Positions 16,858-22,607 of a stretch of DNA of 22,607 nucleotides are shown here, piece after piece. Origin of the DNA: Wocania_A sp964021735. GTDB lineage: Bacteria > Bacteroidota > Bacteroidia > Flavobacteriales > Flavobacteriaceae. Below the pieces are notes generated by a model, which saw nothing but the letters and a program-made list of their open reading frames with translations, was not told the DNA's origin and did not search any database. The stretch's first letter is position 1. Each line of letters starts with the position of its first letter. The translations under genes and the position numbers were made by a program. The stretch lies in assembly GCF_964021735.1 (NCBI RefSeq), contig NZ_CAXIBN010000034.1, forward strand, positions 1 to 22,607. The letters run 5' to 3'.

Positions 16858-17056
16858 TACTTACGCTCGATTCTCAGGTCTTGCCATTCAAATGTTTGCT
16901 ATTATTGGTGTTGGCACTTTTATAGGGTATAAGTTAGATGAAAACTATCCTAATAAGCATAATTTATTCACACTTTTTAGCACATTGTCTTCAGTGATTA
17001 TGTCAATAATATATATAATTAGGCGTATTATTGCAACTTCAAAAGAAGAACAATAA
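16808..17056 (+). CDS. atpZ: AtpZ-like ATP synthase accessory membrane protein
   Basis: An 82-residue protein with two transmembrane helices (about 27-44 and 54-72), a basic N-terminus and the motif YARFSGLAIQM (19-29), typical of the small AtpZ/AtpI family (ATPase_gene1) that precedes atp operons. Family members are proposed to help assemble the c ring or to move divalent cations. The start is GTG at 16808, inside the bactofilin gene with a 50-base overlap. No ATG occurs before residue 29, where starting would remove half of the first helix and the conserved motif, so the GTG is the best choice. Its stop is one base before the next ATG. Regulation is probably shared with sprE and the bactofilin. 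Confidence 0.8.
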   Translation: MDSNNQKHSQKPKRQLNTYARFSGLAIQMFAIIGVGTFIGYKLDENYPNKHNLFTLFSTLSSVIMSIIYIIRRIIATSKEEQ

Positions 17057-17057
17057 A

Positions 17058-17456
17058 ATGAATAAACTTTTTAAAAAGAGAACGTCTAACTTTCTTATTC
17101 AGCTCATTGCTTTAAGTGTTTTATTATTTGGAATTCACACTTACTTAAACTTTCATTTTACTAAAGGCGTTATATTATTTTTTCCATTGTGGCACATCTA
17201 TATGTTTCATTTAGTTACAGTTATTATAATCTATACTATAATTAATTACCGAGAGTCTGTTGGTAAAACAGAAGTATTTAATGCTTTTATACTGGGAATG
17301 CTTTTAAAAATGATATTAACAGTTGTATTCTTGTTGCCATGGATTTTATCCAAACCAGAACAAAAAGGATATGACCTTGCCAATTTCTTTATTCCTTATT
17401 TTATTTTTCTTGCATTTGAAGTGTATTCTGTAACTAGAATTCTTCAAAAAAAGTAA
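17058..17456 (+). CDS. Small four-helix membrane protein, AtpI-like position (DUF6168-like)
   Basis: A 132-residue protein with four predicted membrane helices at about 13-29, 36-63, 75-100 and 108-127 and basic ends (MNKLFKKR, ILQKK). The family I believe it belongs to, DUF6168 (from memory), is flavobacterial and uncharacterised. Its place between the AtpZ-like gene and atpB, with its ATG one base after the AtpZ stop, is where AtpI is encoded in many bacteria, so it may do the AtpI job in c-ring assembly or be an unrelated membrane partner. The frame extends nine codons upstream to a TTG, but that would overlap atpZ; the ATG at 17058 is preferred. Confidence 0.75.
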   Translation: MNKLFKKRTSNFLIQLIALSVLLFGIHTYLNFHFTKGVILFFPLWHIYMFHLVTVIIIYTIINYRESVGKTEVFNAFILGMLLKMILTVVFLLPWILSKPEQKGYDLANFFIPYFIFLAFEVYSVTRILQKK

Positions 17457-17514
17457 CGAATCAATAAACTTAACTCACTTAAAAAACCACAGCTAAATAA
17501 TCATTAAATTATTA

Positions 17515-17545
17515 TTTGTCAATTCATTTTATGTGTGTACATTTG
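17515..17545 (+). promoter_or_regulatory. Bacteroidota-type promoter for the atpBEFHAG operon
   Basis: TTTG (17515-17518), a 19-base spacer and TACATTTG (17538-17545) match the Bacteroidota -33 TTTG / -7 TAnnTTTG consensus exactly. The likely start of transcription is 5-10 bases later, giving a leader of about 30 bases before the atpB ATG at 17584. It lies in the largest gap of the window (127 bases); the rest of that gap shows only AT-rich sequence. Confidence 0.72.
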
Positions 17546-17583
17546 CACCGAATTTAAAGTAAGGTATTTTTAAGCGATACAGA

Positions 17584-18669
17584 ATGACATTAAACACCTT
17601 TAAGAACGTATTATTTTCTGCATTATTTTTAGCAATATCATTTGCTGGATATGCAACAGAAGATTCAGACAACAAAGACGACAAAGAGTTCAATGCCAAA
17701 GAAATGATTTTGCATCACGTAAAAGATGCACATGAGTTTCATCTTTTTGACTGGAAAGGAAAGCCAATATCTATTCCATTACCAATTATACTTTGGACAG
17801 ACAATGGTTTAACAACGTTTATGTCTAGTGAGTTTCATCATGACGATTCAGGTAAAATTGTTGTTGAAAAGAATGGAGGTAAGTTCGTAAAATTTCACGA
17901 AAAAATATATCAATTAGAAGCAGGAGTTAGTGCTGTTAGTTTTGATGCAGAACATCATCCAATAAATGCCTCTAAGCCATTAAATATTTCAATTACCCGA
18001 AATGTGTTTATGATGTGGGTTTCGGTAATTGTTTTATTATTAATCTTTTTTGCAACAGCAAGACGTTATAAAAAATCTGAAGATAATGTACCAACAGGTA
18101 TAGCAGGATTTATAGAGCCTCTTGTAATATTTGTTAGAGATGAAATAGGCAAGCCAATGATTGGTGAGCATAAATATAAAAGGTACATGCCTTACTTGTT
18201 AACCATCTTTTTCTTTATCTGGATAAATAATATATTTGGTTTAATCCCAATTTTAAATGGCGCTAACTTAAGTGGTAACATTGCATTTACATGTACATTA
18301 GCGGTATTTACTTTTATAATCACAACATTTAGTGGTAACAAGAATTACTGGAAACATATCTTTTGGATGCCTGGTGTTCCTGTACCAATGAAAATATTTT
18401 TAATGCCAATAGAAATTATCGGGATGTTTGTAAAACCAATCTCGTTAATGATTCGTTTGTTTGCTAACATCACAGCAGGACACGTTATTATATTAGCATT
18501 AATGTCATTAATATTTGTATTTAAGTCTGTTGCAATTGCACCAGTATCTGTAGCATTCTCATTGTTTATTACAGTTATTGAAATTATTGTTACAGCAATA
18601 CAAGCATATATATTTACAATATTGTCAGCCCTTTATTTTGGTATGGCAACAGAAGAAGAACATCATTAA
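17584..18669 (+). CDS. atpB: F0F1 ATP synthase subunit a with N-terminal secreted extension
   Basis: The 361-residue subunit a forms the proton half-channels of F0 against the c ring. The core (about 140-355) has the essential arginine R291 in MIRLFANITAGH and Q340 in AIQAYIF, equivalent to E. coli R210 and Q252. E. coli E219 is replaced by H300 and H245 by E333, an exchanged pair. In front is an unusual 135-residue extension: a signal-peptide-like segment (1-24, possible cleavage after AGYA), an acidic stretch, a histidine-rich motif HHVKDAHEFH (44-53), then a polar domain that would lie in the periplasm. Extended subunits a of this kind are common in Bacteroidota, as I recall. It is the first gene after a strong promoter; atpE follows after 19 bases. 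Confidence 0.95.
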   Translation: MTLNTFKNVLFSALFLAISFAGYATEDSDNKDDKEFNAKEMILHHVKDAHEFHLFDWKGKPISIPLPIILWTDNGLTTFMSSEFHHDDSGKIVVEKNGGKFVKFHEKIYQLEAGVSAVSFDAEHHPINASKPLNISITRNVFMMWVSVIVLLLIFFATARRYKKSEDNVPTGIAGFIEPLVIFVRDEIGKPMIGEHKYKRYMPYLLTIFFFIWINNIFGLIPILNGANLSGNIAFTCTLAVFTFIITTFSGNKNYWKHIFWMPGVPVPMKIFLMPIEIIGMFVKPISLMIRLFANITAGHVIILALMSLIFVFKSVAIAPVSVAFSLFITVIEIIVTAIQAYIFTILSALYFGMATEEEHH

Positions 18670-18688
18670 TTAATTTAAATTTTATATT

Positions 18689-18898
18689 ATGACTATTACT
18701 GGAATTGCAGCTATTGGAGCTGGTTTAGCAGCTATTGGAGCTGGAGTTGGTATTGGTAAAATTGGTGGATCGGCTATGGAAGCTATGGCTCGTCAACCAG
18801 AGATGCACGGAAAGATTCAATCTTCTGCATTAATTTTAGCAGCCTTCGTAGAGGCAGTAGCACTATTTGGTGTTGTTGTTGCTTTCTTACAAGGATAA
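18689..18898 (+). CDS. atpE: F0F1 ATP synthase subunit c
   Basis: The 69-residue hairpin protein has two transmembrane helices joined by the polar loop ARQPEMHGK (34-42), the loop that contacts gamma and epsilon. The ion-binding carboxylate is E55 in FVEAVALFG. The residue after it is alanine, not the serine/threonine typical of sodium-binding rings, and helix 1 lacks the sodium-type glutamine, so protons are the expected coupling ion. Helix 1 is glycine-rich (AAIGAGLAAIGAGVGIG) as needed for tight ring packing and is encoded by a near-tandem 21-base repeat. The gene is followed within 10 bases by a strong hairpin with a T tract. Confidence 0.97.
   Translation: MTITGIAAIGAGLAAIGAGVGIGKIGGSAMEAMARQPEMHGKIQSSALILAAFVEAVALFGVVVAFLQG
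18707..18744 (+). repeat. Direct repeat of 17 bases, period 21, inside atpE
   Basis: GCAGCTATTGGAGCTGG occurs at 18707-18723 and again at 18728-18744. The two copies encode AAIGAG twice in helix 1 of subunit c. Exact identity at the DNA level, including synonymous positions, suggests a recent duplication or gene-conversion-like event, or selection on codon use. Confidence 0.8.
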
Positions 18899-18907
18899 AA
18901 ACCTAAG

Positions 18908-18944
18908 AATACTGAAGTAACGGTTGGTTACTTCAGTATTTTTT
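18908..18944 (+). terminator. Strong terminator-like hairpin between atpE and atpF
   Basis: AATACTGAAGTAAC (18908-18921) pairs perfectly over 14 bases with 18927-18940 around the 5-base loop GGTTG, followed by a run of T to 18944. It has the form of an intrinsic terminator yet sits inside the atp operon, 10 bases after the atpE stop and 31 before the atpF start. It is probably leaky and could act as an attenuator or as a 3' end that stabilises atpB-atpE mRNA. Confidence 0.75.
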
Positions 18945-18974
18945 AAAATTTAAGTTATTTAAAACAAAAAAGAA

Positions 18975-19469
18975 ATGGATTTAATTACACCTCAATTTGG
19001 ATTGGTTTTTTGGACAGCAATTACATTTTTAGTATTGCTATTCATTTTAAGAAAATTTGCTTGGAAACCTATTTTAGGAGCAGTTGAAGAAAGAGAAGAT
19101 GGAATTAAGAATGCTTTAGCATCTGCAGAAGAGGCGCGTAAAGAGATGGAGAATCTTCATGCAGATAATGAGCGTATTTTAAAAGAAGCTCGTGCAGAAC
19201 GTGAAGCAATGCTTAAAGAAGCACGCGATATAAAAGCAAAAATGATTACTGATGCTAAAGATGAAGCACAAGCACAAGCCAACAAAATGATTGAGCAAGC
19301 ACAAGCTGCTATTGAAAGCGAAAAGAAATCTGCTATGGCGGAGCTTAAAAATCATGTCGCAGGTTTATCATTAGACATTGCAGAAAAAGTAGTACGTCAA
19401 GAATTATCTAATAAAGACAAACAATTAGAATTAGTTGAGTCTATGTTAGGTGAAGCAAAATTAAACTAA
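18975..19469 (+). CDS. atpF: F0F1 ATP synthase subunit b
   Basis: The 164-residue protein is the peripheral stalk subunit: one N-terminal transmembrane helix (about 8-26, in the context PQFGLVFWTAITFLVLLF) and then a long, charged, alanine/glutamate/lysine-rich helix to about residue 140 for the right-handed coiled-coil dimer, ending in the delta-binding segment. A single b gene is seen, so a b2 homodimer is expected. Length is normal. It begins 76 bases after atpE, beyond the hairpin, and ends 6 bases before atpH. No separate promoter is obvious in the gap; the A-rich AAAACAAAAAAGAA before the ATG is typical of translation starts in this phylum. Confidence 0.96.
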   Translation: MDLITPQFGLVFWTAITFLVLLFILRKFAWKPILGAVEEREDGIKNALASAEEARKEMENLHADNERILKEARAEREAMLKEARDIKAKMITDAKDEAQAQANKMIEQAQAAIESEKKSAMAELKNHVAGLSLDIAEKVVRQELSNKDKQLELVESMLGEAKLN

Positions 19470-19475
19470 GAAATA

Positions 19476-20012
19476 ATGGCGGGAGCAAGAGCAGCATTAC
19501 GTTACGCAAAAGCGGTTTTAAGTTTAGCATCAGATAAAAATATAGCTGAGGCTGTAAATAATGATATGAAGTTAATTGCTAAAACTATTGCAGGCAATAA
19601 AGACTTAAACAACATGCTTCAAAGCCCTGTAGTTAAATCATCCAATAAAAAGGTTGCATTGCTTAAAGTTTTTAAAGACTCAAATGCAATGACAACTACT
19701 ATGATAGACACCCTAATTACAAACAGGAGATTAGCACTTTTAAATGATGTAGCAGCTAGTTATAACCGTTTGTATGATGAGTTAAAAGGTGTTCAAATTG
19801 CACAAGTAACAACTGCAATTCCCTTAACAGATGATTTAAAAGTTAAGGTTTTAGCAAAAGCGAAAGAACTTACAGGAAAAGATGTTGAAGTTAAAAATAT
19901 TGTAGATGAAAATATTTTAGGAGGCTTCATTTTACGTGTAGGAGATAAACAATACAATGCTAGTATAGCAAACAAATTAAATAAGTTAAAAAGAGAATTT
20001 ACTTTAAATTAA
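19476..20012 (+). CDS. atpH: F0F1 ATP synthase subunit delta
   Basis: A 178-residue delta (OSCP-like) subunit that ties the top of F1 alpha to the b stalk. The N-terminal helical domain starts ARAALRYAKAVLSLA (4-18) and the C-terminal domain contains the family signature in the region VDENILGGFILRVGDKQYNAS (about 143-163). Length is standard. It lies 6 bases after atpF and 6 bases before atpA, so translation of the three is probably coupled. Nothing unusual is seen. Confidence 0.96.
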   Translation: MAGARAALRYAKAVLSLASDKNIAEAVNNDMKLIAKTIAGNKDLNNMLQSPVVKSSNKKVALLKVFKDSNAMTTTMIDTLITNRRLALLNDVAASYNRLYDELKGVQIAQVTTAIPLTDDLKVKVLAKAKELTGKDVEVKNIVDENILGGFILRVGDKQYNASIANKLNKLKREFTLN

Positions 20013-20018
20013 AATAAA

Positions 20019-21599
20019 ATGGCAGAAGTAAAACCAGCTGAAATTTCAGCAATCTTAAAACAACAACTTTCGGGTTTTGAAGCATCGGCTTCATTAGACG
20101 AGGTAGGAACAGTATTAACAGTAGGTGATGGTATTGTACGTGCTTACGGATTGTCTAACGCTCAATATGGTGAGTTAGTAGAATTTGATGGCGGTCTTGA
20201 AGGTATAGTACTTAACCTAGAAGAAGACAATGTTGGTATCGTATTACTAGGACACTCTATAGCAGTGGTTGAAGGCTCTACAGTAAAACGTACTGGACGT
20301 ATCGCTTCTATTAATGTTGGTGAAGGTATTGTTGGTCGTGTTGTTGATACATTAGGTAGTCCTATTGATGGTAAAGGACCAATCTCTGGTAAAACTTACG
20401 AAATGCCATTAGAACGTAAAGCACCTGGTGTTATTTTCCGTGAGCCAGTAACAGAGCCATTACAAACAGGTATTAAATCTATCGATGCGATGATTCCTGT
20501 AGGTCGTGGTCAACGTGAGCTGGTTATTGGAGATAGACAAACTGGTAAAACCGCTGTATGTATTGATACCATTTTAAATCAAAAAGAATTTTACGATGCA
20601 GGAGAACCTGTATATTGTATATATGTTGCCGTTGGTCAAAAAGCATCAACTGTAGCGCTAATTGCTAAAACATTAGAAGAAAAAGGTGCTTTAGCTTATA
20701 CAACTATTGTTGCTGCAAATGCATCAGATCCTGCTCCAATGCAAGTATATGCACCTTTCGCAGGAGCTGCAATTGGTGAATACTTTAGAGATACTGGTCG
20801 TCCAGCTTTAATTATCTATGATGATTTATCTAAACAAGCCGTAGCTTACCGTGAGGTATCTTTATTATTACGTCGTCCACCAGGACGTGAGGCGTATCCA
20901 GGTGACGTTTTCTATTTACACTCTAGATTATTAGAGCGTTCTGCAAAAGTTATTAATGATGATAGTATCGCTAAAGATATGAACGATTTACCAGATTCAT
21001 TAAAACCATTAGTGAAAGGTGGCGGTTCGTTAACGGCGTTACCAATTATTGAAACGCAAGCGGGTGATGTTTCTGCATATATTCCAACAAACGTAATTTC
21101 GATTACAGATGGACAAATTTTCTTAGATGGAGATTTATTCAACTCTGGTGTACGTCCGGCAATTAACGTAGGTATTTCGGTATCTCGTGTTGGTGGTAAT
21201 GCGCAGATTAAATCAATGAAAAAAGTAGCAGGTACTTTAAAATTAGACCAAGCACAATTTCGTGAATTAGAAGCATTCGCAAAGTTTGGTTCAGATTTAG
21301 ATGCTGTAACTTTAAATGTAATTGAAAAAGGAAAACGTAACGTTGAAATTTTAAAACAAGCACAAAACGATCCGTTTACAGTTGAAGATCAAGTTGCTAT
21401 TATTTATGCAGGGTCTAAAAATTTATTAAGAGACGTACCTGTTGAAAAAGTAAAAGAATTTGAAAGAGATTTCATTGAATTCTTAAACGCAAAACATAGA
21501 GGTGTTTTAGACACTTTAAAAGCAGGTAAATTAACTGATGAGGTTACAGATACATTAACAGCTGTAGCAAAAGATTTATCAGGTAAATACAGAGCTTAA
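20019..21599 (+). CDS. atpA: F0F1 ATP synthase subunit alpha
   Basis: The 526-residue alpha subunit of the F1 hexamer binds non-catalytic ATP and supplies a residue to the catalytic site on beta. It contains the N-terminal beta-barrel (to about 95), Walker A GDRQTGKT (171-178), Walker B region ALIIYDDLSKQA (263-274), the conserved RRPPGREAYPGDVFYLHSRL around 285-304 and SVSRVGGNAQ (387-396), whose R390 corresponds to the arginine that reaches the beta site. Between ERSAK and GSLTALP it is about seven residues longer than E. coli alpha. The next gene, atpG, follows after a 55-base gap with a hairpin. Confidence 0.98.
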   Translation: MAEVKPAEISAILKQQLSGFEASASLDEVGTVLTVGDGIVRAYGLSNAQYGELVEFDGGLEGIVLNLEEDNVGIVLLGHSIAVVEGSTVKRTGRIASINVGEGIVGRVVDTLGSPIDGKGPISGKTYEMPLERKAPGVIFREPVTEPLQTGIKSIDAMIPVGRGQRELVIGDRQTGKTAVCIDTILNQKEFYDAGEPVYCIYVAVGQKASTVALIAKTLEEKGALAYTTIVAANASDPAPMQVYAPFAGAAIGEYFRDTGRPALIIYDDLSKQAVAYREVSLLLRRPPGREAYPGDVFYLHSRLLERSAKVINDDSIAKDMNDLPDSLKPLVKGGGSLTALPIIETQAGDVSAYIPTNVISITDGQIFLDGDLFNSGVRPAINVGISVSRVGGNAQIKSMKKVAGTLKLDQAQFRELEAFAKFGSDLDAVTLNVIEKGKRNVEILKQAQNDPFTVEDQVAIIYAGSKNLLRDVPVEKVKEFERDFIEFLNAKHRGVLDTLKAGKLTDEVTDTLTAVAKDLSGKYRA

Positions 21600-21615
21600 T
21601 TATTAAACTAATGTC

Positions 21616-21638
21616 ACTTTTTGCTTATTGCGAAGAGT
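21616..21638 (+). other. Hairpin between atpA and atpG
   Basis: ACTTTTTGC (21616-21624) can pair with GCGAAGAGT (21630-21638) around the loop TTATT, a 9-base stem with two G-U wobbles. Only a short T stretch follows, so full termination is unlikely; an RNA-stability or processing element is possible. Confidence 0.35.
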
Positions 21639-21654
21639 CTTTATAAAATAAAGA

Positions 21655-22515
21655 ATGGCAAATTTAAAAGAAATACGTAACAGAATATCATCAGTATCTT
21701 CAACGATGCAGATTACCAGTGCCATGAAAATGGTATCTGCTGCAAAGCTAAAGAAGGCACAAGATGCTATTACCGCAATGCGTCCTTATGCAGATAAATT
21801 AACTGAGCTTTTACAAAGTTTAAGCGCCACTTTAGATGCAGATTCAGGAAGTAAATTCTCAACGCAACGTGAGGTAAAAAACGTTTTAATTGTTCCTATT
21901 ACTTCTAATAGAGGTTTATGTGGAGCGTTTAATTCTAACATTATTAAGCAAACACAGCACTTAATAAGCAATGTGTATGCAGATAAAAAAGTTTCTGTAG
22001 TTGCAATAGGAAAAAAAGCAAATGATGCTTTTGCAAAGCAAAATAGAGTTATTGCTAACAAAAGTGAAGTTTTCGATGATTTAACTTTTGATAATGTTTC
22101 TGAAATAGCTGAAATGCTAATGGGAAAATTTGTTACAGGAGAGTTCGATAAAATCGAAATTGTTTACAACAAGTTTAAAAATGCCGCTACGCAAATTGTA
22201 ATGACTGAGCAGTTTTTACCAATTGTTCCTATTGAAGGCGAAGCTGATAACAATTCAGATTATATTTTTGAACCATCAAAAATTGAAATCGTTGAGCAAT
22301 TAATACCTAAATCATTAAAAACTCAGTTGTTTAAAGGAATAAGAGATAGCTTTGCTAGCGAACATGGTGCACGTATGACAGCAATGCATAAAGCAACAGA
22401 TAACGCAACAGAGTTAAGAGACCAGCTTAAGTTAACTTACAATAAAGCACGTCAAGCAGCTATTACTAATGAAATCCTTGAGATTGTTGGAGGAGCGGAA
22501 GCGTTGAACAATTAA
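21655..22515 (+). CDS. atpG: F0F1 ATP synthase subunit gamma
   Basis: The 286-residue gamma subunit is the central rotor shaft. The N-terminal helix MANLKEIRNRISSVSSTMQI with the following ITSAMKMVSAAKLKKAQ and the C-terminal ELRDQLKLTYNKARQAAIT are the two family signatures that form the antiparallel coiled coil inside alpha3beta3. The internal domain has SNRGLCGAFNSNI (83-95). Length is normal, with no chloroplast-type redox insertion. It is the last gene of the operon, ending 52 bases before a strong terminator stem. No beta or epsilon gene follows. Confidence 0.97.
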   Translation: MANLKEIRNRISSVSSTMQITSAMKMVSAAKLKKAQDAITAMRPYADKLTELLQSLSATLDADSGSKFSTQREVKNVLIVPITSNRGLCGAFNSNIIKQTQHLISNVYADKKVSVVAIGKKANDAFAKQNRVIANKSEVFDDLTFDNVSEIAEMLMGKFVTGEFDKIEIVYNKFKNAATQIVMTEQFLPIVPIEGEADNNSDYIFEPSKIEIVEQLIPKSLKTQLFKGIRDSFASEHGARMTAMHKATDNATELRDQLKLTYNKARQAAITNEILEIVGGAEALNN

Positions 22516-22567
22516 TAAATTTAAAATATTACCTTGAGTATAACCGAAAGGTATTTTTAATAGATAT

Positions 22568-22596
22568 AAAGCCTCACATTTCGTGAGGCTTTTTTT
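22568..22596 (+). terminator. Intrinsic terminator of the atp operon
   Basis: AAAGCCTCAC (22568-22577) pairs perfectly with GTGAGGCTTT (22583-22592) around loop ATTTC, and a run of T continues to 22596. This ends the atpBEFHAG transcript 52 bases after atpG. The A tract on the left would also allow termination from the opposite side. Confidence 0.85.
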
Positions 22597-22607
22597 ATGG
22601 CATCCAT

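Noticed and set aside
17031..17057. TTG start for the four-helix protein, overlapping atpZ
   Set aside because: The ATG at 17058, one base after the atpZ stop, gives a normal basic start before the first helix.
17491..17515. AT-only inverted repeat (AATAAT with ATTATT) upstream of the atpB promoter
   Set aside because: Six AT pairs in AT-rich sequence are expected by chance, and no T tract or known operator is present.
18689..18898. Sodium-dependent ATP synthase
   Set aside because: Subunit c lacks the glutamine in helix 1 and the serine or threonine after the key glutamate that mark sodium-binding rings.
1..22607. CRISPR arrays, tRNA or rRNA genes, insertion sequences, phage or defence genes
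   Set aside because: Read through on both strands: no spaced repeats, no cloverleaf-like sequences in gaps, and no transposase, integrase, nuclease or toxin-antitoxin motifs. Nearly all sequence is occupied by the genes listed.

Overview
The window is ordinary core genome of a low-GC member of the Bacteroidota, most likely a gliding, probably marine, Flavobacteriaceae species. Four things point there: a SprE/PorW-type lipoprotein of the type IX secretion system, several families largely confined to this group (DUF6341-, DUF6427-, DUF4254- and DUF5687-like), promoter-like sites of the form TAnnTTTG instead of sigma70 boxes, and start codons preceded by A-rich sequence instead of Shine-Dalgarno motifs. 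I see no tRNA, rRNA, CRISPR array, insertion sequence, integrase or phage gene. No intergenic gap exceeds about 130 bases.

Positions 1-5335 are the end of a surface polysaccharide cluster. On the plus strand are the 3' end of a UDP-glucuronate decarboxylase-like epimerase and an initiating polyprenyl-phosphate sugar-phosphate transferase. Facing them on the minus strand is a tightly coupled operon: a CapK/PaaK-like adenylating enzyme, the UDP-GlcNAc 2-epimerase WecB and a family 4 glycosyltransferase. Together these could make nucleotide sugars, load the first sugar on the lipid carrier and extend it.

Positions 5336-13751 hold housekeeping and poorly characterised flavobacterial genes: purD, a small DUF6341-like membrane protein, a DUF6427-like multipass protein, upp, DUF4254, a family 9 (heptosyltransferase-like) glycosyltransferase, a PaaE-type flavin/[2Fe-2S] reductase on the minus strand, and a two-gene ABC exporter (DUF5687 membrane subunit plus ATPase). 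Three convergent pairs have overlapping 3' ends.

Positions 13857-22607 run in one direction: sprE/porW, a bactofilin, an AtpZ-like gene, a small AtpI-like (DUF6168-like) membrane protein, then atpB-atpE-atpF-atpH-atpA-atpG, closed by a strong intrinsic terminator. Beta and epsilon (atpD, atpC) are absent and must be encoded elsewhere. A textbook Bacteroidota promoter precedes atpB. Hairpins sit directly after atpE (c, the ring subunit) and after atpA (alpha, three copies), where subunit stoichiometry drops.

I found no clearly new multi-gene system. The points most worth a second look are the atpE-atpF hairpin, the linkage of a type IX secretion lipoprotein and a bactofilin to the ATP synthase operon, the secreted N-terminal extension of subunit a, and the uncharacterised DUF6341/DUF6427 pair.
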